Assembly: GCA_015227615.1 (NCBI GenBank)
Contig: JAALGZ010000006.1
Coordinates: 1-64,000 of the forward strand
Direction of reading: 5' to 3'
DNA length: 64,000 nt
Source: Labyrinthula sp. Ha
Taxonomy: Eukaryota > Sar > Bigyra > Labyrinthulida > Labyrinthulaceae
Below the pieces are notes generated by a model, which did not search any database, was not told where the DNA came from, and worked only from the letters and a program-made list of their open reading frames with translations. Below, in pieces: positions 22,538 through 33,070 of the stretch. How positions within the stretch are numbered: the first letter of the stretch is position 1; the number at the start of each line of letters is the position of its first letter. The position numbers were made by a program, and so were the translations under genes.

Positions 22538-22595
22538 GGTTTTGCTTATTCGGAAAGAGCAAATCTCCCAGCATATCTTTGTCTGATTTGTATGG
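22538..22595 (-). promoter_or_regulatory. Conserved upstream box of surface-protein family (copy C)
   Basis: Plus-strand reading: TTTGCTTATT, then AATCTCCCAGCATATCTTTG and TCTGATTTG. TATTTAACACAAGAT near 22677-22691 matches the second block of copy B. Retained although the gene is dead. Confidence 0.5.
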
Positions 22596-22599
22596 ATTA

Positions 22600-25500
22600 C
22601 GTTATTGTATGAACTTTATCTATTCCCATTTATGTGTATTTTACTATATTACATGTGAAGCAATCACTATAATTGTTATTTAACACAAGATGAGTGAAAC
22701 CAAGAAGCTATTACATACTTCGAGACGCAAAACCAATACTAGACCAAGACAAGTAATTCTTGGTTCAGAACGCCCTTCCCGTTTAAATTCCTCCTTTTAC
22801 AAGATATTATTATATACCCTCTTTGATAAACATATTCTTATTTCTATGTCTCTAATTCAGTTCTCTCTAGAGGAAACAAATACAGAGCAATATCAAAATC
22901 CTAGCCCAAAGATCCCAAGATTTTATTTTTCATACTAGATAGGAAATACTGGAATGAGGTCAGGGCTTGTTATATTACATGTTCAATTCACAAGACGGAG
23001 CACTTTGAATATATCCTTGCCACTATCTATTCTGAAAAAAACGCGAAGATTTTGAGGATGAAGCAGCGGTAAAAACTGTGCACTTTTTAATGGATCACTT
23101 GCAAGTGGTTTAATACGATTTTTTATTTTGAAGTAAAATCGTAACTTGGTCCAAAGTAATTATTACGCCTTCACAGGTTGGTTATTTTTCTCCTTTGAGA
23201 CATCTCATTCCATCTATCAAGCCAACGATAGGGACGTTGCTTATTTTTTTGAAAGGGGTTTGTCCCCCATTATAGCGAATATGCTTTTGAAAATAGTAGA
23301 AATGAGATTAATTTAACATATGAGGCTGGGTCCAGGACATATTAGCACGAAAAAATCATCGAAAAGTGACAGGTGTCTTGTGTAACACCTTGGTAACATA
23401 CTAGTAAGACACTCTGTTTAGCCTTGAATTTCTAGATGTCTTCCATCCTATGGTGAACAGTTTGAGCTTGCTACTCACATAAAATCAAATTAAAACTCAA
23501 AATACGTTCCATAAGCTGATATCCTTCACATTTCCCTCTATTTAAGATGACTAAAGCAATGCTCTAAACTCAAATATGATGTTTTCCTGCTTCGATCTTA
23601 GGAGATTCGCTGAGGCAGTATCAAGTTGAGGTATTGAAGAATTGTAGTACTAGCTTGTATAGAAACAATGAAATAATTATGGCTGATCCTAACAAGATTT
23701 GAAATACCGATAGTTGGAAAAATCATATAATGGTTTGAGTTTAGAATGCTTATATTGGTCTAGCGGGTTTTCTTCCAATAATGTTGTCTCAAACTAGTCG
23801 CGGGAACTACGGAGGATATAATCAGAATCTCCTATGGTCTCGAGACTAAAGACTAAGATTCGGCTTCTCAATTTCAAATCCAGTTAAACTATTTATACTT
23901 CATACCGGCAACACTGACCAGAGAAAATTCTATTTTTCGAGTTAAGTTAAATATACCTAGAAAACTTTACTGCAATGCTATAGAAAGGATTCTATGTAAC
24001 TAGAAGTTCATCTATAACCATGTAAGAAAAAGTGAAACTGTCTCAACACTGTTTGAAATTATATTTCCTTTTGTGGACAATATTACTAATATTGGGTTAG
24101 CAGTTAGGGTGCTCTTTGCTAATATTCGAGACATATTAAGAGTTGAAATAGTATAATCAGCGCATAATTCTCTATGTAAGCGTACTTTGATACTTTTTTC
24201 TATGCTAATACTCGCCATTTAGCTGATCATCGATGCTCGATTTCAGATACCTTTCATCGGTTTTAGGTCATGACAATACTTATTGTCCAAGACATTGGAT
24301 CGTGTCCTTTTGTATATCCATTGATCTAAAAAAAAGAATTGGTGCCTATATCAGGCACGAGAAACCCTTTCTAGAGATCTGATAAATTTCTGATTCTAGG
24401 AAGTTATTTGTTCCTATAGTGTTCCTAATCGTGATATCTTCTGATTTAATTTTAGATCCTTAGCTGTTTTCTGCTTATTATGCCAATATTAAATTTCAAG
24501 GTCCTTTATATCTTTGATCCAAATAATTTTTTGTATCCAAAGACTGTGTGTAGATTTAGAATCTGTGGTACGTTTTGGTAGATTTTAAATTTAAGGTTTC
24601 TGGCTTTTGCTATGATATACTTCGGGCTATTTGCCAGACATAGGTACCTCTACATTCTTGGTTTATTTTTTCTAAACTCAAGGATCATCTCTGACTGTCG
24701 GGATCAAGTTTTGCAAGCGTAAAGTACAGTTTGCCGTTATTATCATTAGATATAGAGTTTGTGATAGATGAGCTCGGACTCTTATCTCTTTTCAAACTCA
24801 GCTTCTCTTATTTGGCTGACAACCTTACTACGTTATTTCATTTTGTAGTTCTAAATACCTACAGTGGGCCAGGATGACACAGCAAATGCTCTTGCTCTTG
24901 TCTCTAGATTCCCCAAATGTAGTACATATTAACATTACTTTGTATGTGATTCAATTCTCAGTATAACCTTCTGACATCTTTTTCAGCGAGGCAAATAAAG
25001 TTAGTATAACCATGAAAGTATTAATACGAATCACTTCCTACAAGAATTAGCAATCGGTTGATTATTTCTGGTAACAGCTCATTTAGGTATCTGTAAAAAG
25101 CAAGTTCCACAAGAGCATATCGATATTTTTTTCTAAGATAAAATACGTTTTTCTTGTTATTTCAACGCTCTTGGGTAAAGGGTTTATCCCATTTTTTTCT
25201 AGAAAAACTACAGATTTTTTACTTATTTATCTTGTTTGGTTCTCTTGTCTTTTTGCAGCTGTAGTAACATGCTCTGATTCTATCATTTTGGTATCTCTCA
25301 CTTACCTATTACGGTTCTTGATCTCACCATTGCTTATGATTTTTATGAGAAATAATTAAACCAACAAGTGTTGTACTCTTATATGATAGGCGGGATAATA
25401 AAAGAAAAGGGCGATGAAAGGTACATGTGAGATGCTAGGACAACCCTCTGCCTAATTTATCCTTGTTAATATTTTATGCGAATCATTTTAAGCCTTTTCA

Positions 25501-28500
25501 GACTTACATGCGATTTCATAGTTAGGGGCTGACGATAAAGAGAGATTCTGTTTTACAAGAAATAGCATCAAATATTAAACAAATATTAAATGGCAAATCA
25601 ATATTGGAATGGTTTCTTGATCTAGTCAGAAATTAAAATTATATTTTATATTTTCATACTCCATTTCTATTTTTTTAAGCTGTGATAAGTATTCAATTTT
25701 ATGCAGTTCCATAATGGTGTAATTGGGTCCTTGGCAAGCATAATTTAATTCAGTTCTCAATTAGGTAAACACGGTTGCAGTGAGTGTCATACTTTATGTA
25801 TATATATTTGAAATAGGCCGTGGTTTATTATCCGTTGACAATATGAGCCAGACTAATAGATATTACTTCCTAATTTAATTTCTTAGTATTAACTTAAAGA
25901 TTGGTACTTACCTCACTTTGAGTTGCATTATTTTGCTGTATGTAGCTTGTAACATAGGAACCCACCGCTTTATTCGGTGTTCGAATTCAAAACTACGAAA
26001 GGTCATCTCTTTCATTAGAATTACCCAGTTAAATTCAATCTTACATAACCAAACAATATGTAAAAACTATGCCTTATCTATAAATAAATTATTCATTGGT
26101 AAATTATGTGGAGTTGATTGGATTCAAGTGAATTTTCTATTGTGGTATCTCAGTACTATTCTATTAAAGTTTCTGTAACTCATTCGACTTTTATGGAATG
26201 TCAAGGGGGTTGTCTTGATGGCTTTAATTAAATCGCATTAAAAAACATGACCTTTTTTTATTCATTTTGGATCTAATAGATATTTTCAGTATAGTTTCTG
26301 TCGATTTCAATCAAGATACACTCCGCAATCATTCTCATGAAAGGTAATACTTTTTCCTAATTAATTTTTAACCTTAAGTTCATTGCTTATTGTGCCTGTG
26401 TAAATTTGAGAGAACCAGTTTTATTAAAATACCCGTATTATGTTCCAATCATTAGTTCCAGGAGCAGAGAACCTTCGCTTCTCAACCATGTTAGAAACTG
26501 GACTCCTGGTGTTATTTAGGTTCTTAAGGATGGTTTAGATATGACTTCAAGAAATAATTCAAAATGAAATTATGTTTTATATCAGTTTGACAAATACAAA
26601 GTGTATTAAATTAAACTAAGCTAAAACTATATATTTTACTGTTGTTAAGCTCTTTTAATACCTTTCCCATAATAGTTGAGCAAATGTGCTCATATATACC
26701 TATCTTTCACGATGATGACATGGTATTGCTTCTTCAATCAGGTATATTAACCTTATTTTCTGAGATAAATCTCGCTTGAAATATAAAGAAAAGAACATAT
26801 GAGAATATATGTTTTCCAAGCTGTGAATATATATATGTATTGCCTTCTCTTAGTTTAGGTTATGTAAATACATAACTTTTATCTAGCTTTAGCAGAGTTT
26901 CATAATAAAACTATACAACAAATATTGCTATAAAAATATTCAGGCTAATTACGTCTACAAATAATCTGGAATATCCGATATCTAAAGAATTTAATTTCTC
27001 GAGGTTCCAGAAATTCGTCCTTTTTCTTATTATTACCCATTATTTTCGGTAAGGATCTTCTAGAGGTTATTTAAAAATATAAAGAGGTGAATTCTATAAA
27101 GATTAAAATTATTATGAAACCCTATGTTTTAGTTAAACAAATATATCTCTAAACAGTATTCATATTCAAGAAAGTATTAAGTTTGTAACCGAGAAACAAA
27201 ACAAGACAATACGAGACCAAATAAAGTCTCGTAAATTTTGAAAATAGCATGGAAATACATAGAATCTCTGGAGAGAATCGAGAACGGGATTCTTACACCT
27301 AAACTAGAATCGAGAGAACCAAGAAAAAATATATTGAAATTCAATTTCGACATCCTTAGTTCAGAGATATATAAAAGGAATAAAAAATTGTGGTGCAAGA
27401 GTATTTTTGCGCCACAATATTATGGCTCAATAGTCATAAATGTATTGTTTTGACAAATTTAAATCATACAGAAACTTGTAAACTGGTTAAGTTTAACTTA
27501 GAGATAGCAATTGATGGGATGGAAGTAAAGGAATAGATACTTGAATACTTGTTAAAATACCTTACCTAGAAGTCCTCATACTTTATACTCACGTGTTGAA
27601 AAATAAAAGTCATAGCTCTAGATTTCTGAATTTCATATATTGCCTTTTCGACAAAACTCTGTTACCTTGACAAATTTAAGACAATGCTTAAGTTTTCTTT
27701 TGTGTAAAAAGAAAATTTTTGATTTTCAACCATTTCATTAAAACATCATCCGCAGCTTATACGCAGATGATTCCTGCTATTAGCTTTTTTTATCTGTTTG
27801 GGTACATAATCAGAAATATTTTGAATCTAGTCTCTTTTCAGTGTCTAAGACTAGAAAGAAGAAATAGCATAAATCTAAAAAATATTTATTCTTATTTCTC
27901 ATATAGAAGCAATCAAGTTATTCTTCTGTTGCCTATTTTGAATATTTTGCAGCTTTTAAGGTAAAAAAATATCATATATATCATTTTGAACTGATAATTT
28001 CTACTGCCAAAGCAGTGCTGATTTTACAAACTAATGCTGAAAATGAAACTTATTGAGATATATAGTGGTAAATAATTTAATAATTTACCTAACTTAAAAG
28101 TTATCAGTAGGAAAAAAATTTATATATTCTGCATAAAGTTTTGTTAATCTCGTTTTCAATAGTCTAATATACCCAGATTAGTTCGTGAATTTTCACTCTG
28201 TATTAAGAAAGTTAATAAGTATCATATGTATAACTAATAAATATATTATAACTATTTTATTATGTAAAAAGCTTTGCCTTTATATTATGAAATTGAATTT
28301 TTGTTTCCTTTGCTCAAAGAGTTATCATTAGGAAGAGAAGGCCTCACTTTGTCAAAGCAATCTGAATCAAAATGTAGAAAATGAGTTTCACATTAGGTGA
28401 TATTTTAGTAAAATTTAAATTTATTTTATTTATTTCCTACTCTAGTAGATGAATCCTTTTCTTTATTTCTTATTTTCTTTTTTAGTTTTTTATACCTGTA

Positions 28501-28615
28501 GAAAAGTAATATTAATAAAAACCTCATAAAACTACTTAGTTTTTCGCATACAGTTTTCTCTAATCCGGTAAGATGAGGAATAAATCGAAAAACAATATAA
28601 AAAAATATCCTTTTA
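22600..28615. other. Long intergenic stretch
   Basis: About 6 kb of AT-rich DNA with no supportable gene. Open stretches at 22690-22938, 24012-24218, 25171-25359, 25918-26178, 27177-27453, 27719-27964 and 28426-28692 lack motifs and show the hydrophobic, low-complexity look of chance AT-rich frames. A strong hairpin at 27388-27417 is listed separately. Confidence 0.5.
27388..27417. repeat. Stem-loop with 11-bp arms
   Basis: TTGTGGTGCAA and TTGCGCCACAA form an 11-bp stem (one G:T-type mismatch) around an 8-base loop, GAGTATTT. It stands alone in AT-rich intergenic DNA. It could be the end of a small RNA or a cruciform; no gene next to it supports a terminator role. Confidence 0.4.
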
Positions 28616-29641
28616 TTATATTTGATATCCTCTAACTTGTCTTGAATTATATGAGTCACCCATTGACACATAAGGCCAATAAGAGTTGTCATATTCTACT
28701 CCAGCAAAAGGAGAGCGACCAACTAATATATCTGGTCTCCTTGATATTAACTCTGTTCTTCTCTCAAGTATTATTTTTCTTAATCGTCTTTTTCTACTTC
28801 CAATCAAATACTTTGTTATTCCAACAAATGCAGTAATTGTAGCACATCCCAGAAAAAACAAACAGAGAAAAAAAACATCCGTCTCTGTAAAAAAACCATC
28901 AACCGCTTGAATAGGTTCCTCTGAACTAGATGGACTTCTTGTTTGTTCAATATCAGTTGGAGATCTACTTGGTGATGCAGATGGAGATTGACTTGGTTGA
29001 AAACTTGGAAAAAAAGTTGGTCTTGAAGTTGGATTATAAGTTGGTTTTGAAGTTGGATTATGAGTTGGTAGAAATGAAGGGTTTGATGTAGGATGTACAG
29101 TTGGTATAGAAGAAGGAGTTCTTGATGGAGAGTTGCTTGGTTGAAATGTAGGTCTTTCAGATGGTTCCTCACTAGGATGGAATGTAGGTAAGCTTGTTGG
29201 ATTAAACACTTGTTGCTCATAAACTTCAAATTCAGCAACTTGTGGAATTCCAGTAGCTGAAAGAACATAAAAACTAACTTTTTCAAGTGTAATTGAGTCA
29301 AAGTTTATAAAATATCCAACTCCTGTACCTGTAATTAATGCATAATCTTCATCATGATCCTCAACTAACCAATCTTGAATTGTTCCTTCTGTTCCAGGAA
29401 CTTCAATTATTCGTACACAAGAAATAGTTTGTGCATTTCCTCTCCATTTGACTCCAATTCTACCTGTTTTTTCAACTGGTGACCAATATGAGAATAAATC
29501 TTCATCACGAACTCTATTATAAGATGTTCCATCTGCTTTATCTGAACCATCTGCTCCAGCACTGCTAATCGTACTCAAATTGATTCCAGTGGAGAATATA
29601 TTGGGTAGTAAGAGAAAGAAGTGTATTGGTAGATATTTCAT
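28616..29641 (-). CDS. Type I membrane protein, discoidin-like with Pro/Thr stalk (copy D)
   Basis: A 341-residue protein. Signal peptide 1-18; discoidin-like domain about 19-143 (YWSPVEKTGRIGVKWRGNAQ, GTIQDW, AEFEVYE). The longest stalk of the family spans about 147-229, with repeats such as NPTSKPTYNPTSRPTF. A transmembrane helix lies at about 255-280, followed by basic GSRKRRLRK. The cytoplasmic tail has VEYDNSYWPY and SYNSRQVRGYQI, aligning with the tails of B and C. Two of its other frames are open by chance over the stalk because of the repetitive codons; they are not genes. The stalk differs in length between B and D by repeat number, typical of fast-evolving surface proteins. Ligand and partners unknown. 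Confidence 0.85.
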   Translation of the reverse strand: MKYLPIHFFLLLPNIFSTGINLSTISSAGADGSDKADGTSYNRVRDEDLFSYWSPVEKTGRIGVKWRGNAQTISCVRIIEVPGTEGTIQDWLVEDHDEDYALITGTGVGYFINFDSITLEKVSFYVLSATGIPQVAEFEVYEQQVFNPTSLPTFHPSEEPSERPTFQPSNSPSRTPSSIPTVHPTSNPSFLPTHNPTSKPTYNPTSRPTFFPSFQPSQSPSASPSRSPTDIEQTRSPSSSEEPIQAVDGFFTETDVFFLCLFFLGCATITAFVGITKYLIGSRKRRLRKIILERRTELISRRPDILVGRSPFAGVEYDNSYWPYVSMGDSYNSRQVRGYQI

Positions 29642-29694
29642 GTTGTATTTTTTTCATATAAGAAAAAATAAAGAATTTAGAATATTCATATTTG

Positions 29695-29752
29695 TTTTAC
29701 TTCTGTTTTTTCAGTAGATTTCTCAGTAGATAACTTACTTTTTTATTTCTTT
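29695..29752 (-). promoter_or_regulatory. Conserved upstream box of surface-protein family (copy D)
   Basis: Plus-strand reading: TTTTACTTCTG, then TTCAGTAGATTTCTCAGTAG followed by an AT-rich run, the same order as upstream of copies A-C, about 55-110 bp from the ATG. The match is weaker than between B and C. Confidence 0.45.
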
Positions 29753-31938
29753 AAATCTATACGAAATTCTATTCTTCTATAATACTTTCCAATTTATGTG
29801 TATATTAATAAACTTAGTACAATATAAATAGTTATTTAATTAAAGAACTTTATTTCAACGAAAGGAGTTGAAAGCTGGTCGTTTAAGAATATATATGAAT
29901 ATAGTAATTCAAGTGTATTGCAGGAAAACCTCCTGGATTTGAGCGTTGATTTACTTATATGTAGAATTTGGAAATATATTTCTTTTTGATAGATAATGGA
30001 ATATGGATGATAAAGTTGAAAGGAGTTTCATGTAGATTGGAAACCAAGCATTGGAAGAACATATATGAAGTTTTATGCGCTCATCAGTGTAACCAATACT
30101 TTATTTCCCTATAGATGTCGTAATATTGCATAAATTCATTTTATCGAGGAAAATGTGGTTTGACTATATAGTCGAGGTGAATTTGAGACCTTCGCTTTAA
30201 GGATAATATCCCATTCAGAATAAAGATGTTCTACTTTTAAACTATATCAACTTAAATGAACTGCTAAAACAAGTACAAAGATTTCAATGTGTAGTTATGT
30301 TGGAGTTTTATATTGACAAGTGATGACAAGAAGAAAATGAATAAAACAAAGAAATAGTAGCTGTTCAAGTTATTTCAAAACTATGAAATGTTTATTATTC
30401 TGATACAATCTAAGAAGAAAAGGTTTAGATTTTGATTATTTGAAGCTGAAAATAAATTATTTTTGAGAAAATTAATTTCAATTCCAACTTAAAGAAGAAA
30501 AAAGAAATCGGAAACCTTTAAGAAGTGCACATTTCTAGATCAAGTTTAGCAACAATAGTAAAAAAGTTTATCATCTAGTATTGAACAAAGATAAGTGAAA
30601 ATTTTTCTCAAATATACTTGATCAACAAATATAGGAAAATAATGTTTTATTATTTTGTAAATTTCTTTGGGCAAACTTGATATTTGAAAGAAATATTCTA
30701 CTCGCTTATTTTCCCTCATAAACTCGAAACAGTTTCTGCTTGCCGAGAATGCTAATTTAAAATAGATGTCGATTGAATTTTATAAAAAATTTTTAGTGCA
30801 GCTCAAGTTGGATACTCACTTCATGTGTTATACTTGGTAAAAGATAGATTGTTTATATAAGTTCATACCAAGCTAAAATCGCGCTTGTAGCAAAGAATAA
30901 GTGAAGTTTCTTCGAATGGATTAAGTTGATATCTTTAACTAGAGAGTACTCACTTTATATTAAGAATCTAGATAGAATTTAAATTTGTGTTGAGTTTTAA
31001 ACATTTGTTACTGAAAAAAAAGAGACCAAAGATTGTTTTGAATTATAACTGAAATTTTCAGAAATATAAAGTAGTCTTGCATTGAATGTTTTATTCAGAA
31101 TTTGAAAAGAATTTGCTGATTTGGTTCATCAAAATTACACAGAATGAATACAAAGTTTGTACAGGGTATGAATTACTCATACTTCTTTTTTGTCGTAGTT
31201 CTTGCTCATATATATCAAGCAGAGTAAAATAAAACATCTTAAAATCCTTAACACATAATAACCTTATTTGATATTGTTTAGCACCATAGCGCAAAATATT
31301 TGGAAATTATCCAATTGTCTTCCTTTTTCTAACTAAGTGAGTGAAATAATACTCGCAGTTTATACTTATTTCAATCTTGCACCTAAACAGAATATAGAAA
31401 TCATTTTTTTCAAGCTTTTTCTTTGTGTTAACTCAATCTATCAGAAATAAATGATTTTTTCTTAGCCTATAGTATTATTTATTTAATAAAGAAAAAAGTC
31501 AAACTCTTCTCCTTGAACGATGCAGAAAACTAGAAATGAGAAACTTAAGAAAGTAATCATTTTGAAAAAACTTATGAACAATTATCAGATACCCAAATGA
31601 ATGCAACCTTGATAATCTTAGGTTATAAACGTGAATTGAGTTTTCACTTCACTGAAATATTTTCGAGTGATAGTGCTTAAAAGAATCTGTTGCAAAATAT
31701 TACACTCTTTTTCAGAAGTTTATTCAATTGTGTTGAAAAATATGTAAGGATTAATAAAAACTAAACTGGTTAATTAAAAAAAACTTCTACATTTACAAAA
31801 CTTTTAGGACATTTATTACTTATTCAAAATACTTCAAGCTAAATCTAGATTTAGAGATATAATAAAATTATATCAAAAGCTTGAAAGCACTTGAATCTAA
31901 GTCTATTACTGGTTCTCTTACTATCACTAGTCAATAAC
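29753..31938. other. Intergenic, no gene seen
   Basis: About 2.2 kb of AT-rich DNA between copy D and the leucine-rich relic. No supportable gene, RNA or repeat. Confidence 0.5.
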
Positions 31939-32943
31939 CTAAATAATTTGTAATAATCCAGAATTTTTCAATATATATTTCTTTGGTAAAATATTTTTTA
32001 ATCTATACATTCTATTATTAATAATCGATTTTTCTTTAACATCTCCCCCAAATAAAGAAAATGTTGCTGGATAATATATTCCTTCATAACTTTCTTGTAA
32101 AAATCTAAAAAACAACAGTTTTCCTGTAATTTCTGAAATACCTAAATCAACTATTCCATCAAAACCAAGTTCAAGTTTTGAAAGTGCTTTACATAAAAAA
32201 TAACTTACAGCATTTGGAAGTTCTTTTACAGATTTTGTAAATTTAAATGTTCTTAATGTGTTGAATAGAAAAGCACTGATAGATTTTGTAGAATAGATAT
32301 CAAAATGTGTGAATCAAATTCTAAAGGACTTAAAGAAAGTTTTTCAAGAGAGAGTAAGTTTTTTAATAGAGAAGATTTCTATAAAACTGGTAAAAGCATT
32401 GGATTTGTTGATATTTTGAGTATTGCAATATTATGCTTTGTATTATATAAATAAGAACATAAACTCTTACTTGATAAAACTTCACCATAGACAACAAACT
32501 CAAGTTTTTTTATACCTTTAATTTGATTCAAATATTTGAGTATTTCTTCTATTATTTCTTGTTTTATATTTGAAAGTTGAAAATGTATCTTTTTCAAATT
32601 GGAAACCACTCCTAAAATACTTTTTAACAATTCTAAGAAACATGGCAGATTTAGTAGAATATCCTTTAAATAAAGTGAATGTAATGAAATAGTTCCAATT
32701 TATTTTTTCAAAACTTTGAAACCCTGTCTAGAAATCGGTTTTTTGTATTTCTATTCTTTTTACAAGTTGTACTTTTGGTTCTGGAGATCTTAATAAATTT
32801 TGCTGGTTTGTTCTTACTGTGTAAGAAGAACGTTTTGAGCATATTACGACTTTTATATAATGACCTGATAAATACTGCTCATATATTAAACTCTTTTCTG
32901 ACATTTTTAATGAAAGGGAATCCAAATCAGTCATTTTACACAA
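31939..32943 (-). pseudogene. Leucine-rich-repeat-like protein, decayed
   Basis: Three successive open stretches on the minus strand look like pieces of one protein of about 330 residues. From the ATG at 32943, the first (71 codons) contains YLSGHYIKVVICSKRSS. The second carries leucine-rich units such as LHSLYLKDILLNLPCFLELL and IKGIKKLEFVVYG, and the third contains LRTFKFTKSVKELP and ALSKLELGFDGIVDLGI, ending in TAG at 31939-31941. Breaks are a frame change near 32710, a TAG at 32379-32381 with the same frame continuing after it, and a frame change near 32270. The irregular LxxLxL spacing resembles LRR or F-box/LRR proteins. The gene was divergent to the aminopeptidase with a short shared upstream region. 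Confidence 0.55.
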
Positions 32944-32987
32944 ACAAGGTTAAGCTTTGTTTTTTTCATTGTATATTTCGATAATTT

Positions 32988-33003
32988 CCGATAATCTTAT
33001 CGG
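32988..33003. promoter_or_regulatory. Palindrome upstream of Xaa-Pro aminopeptidase
   Basis: CCGATAA and TTATCGG form a 7-bp inverted repeat around two bases, 67 bp before the chosen ATG, preceded by a partial direct copy (TCGATAATTT). A candidate protein-binding site by position. Confidence 0.35.
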
Positions 33004-33070
33004 AATAGATATTTTTCTTATGTTTCTTCCGTTAAAAAAGTCAACACAAAACATTAAGAATCTTTCAAAA

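Noticed and set aside
25976-26000. GTGTTCGAATTCAAAA as a tRNA B-box
   Set aside because: No matching A-box, acceptor stem or anticodon arm around it.
28816-29301. 161-codon minus-strand open frame overlapping copy D
   Set aside because: Shadow of the Pro/Thr repeat region of copy D read in another frame; its His/Leu/Gln repeats arise from the same codons.
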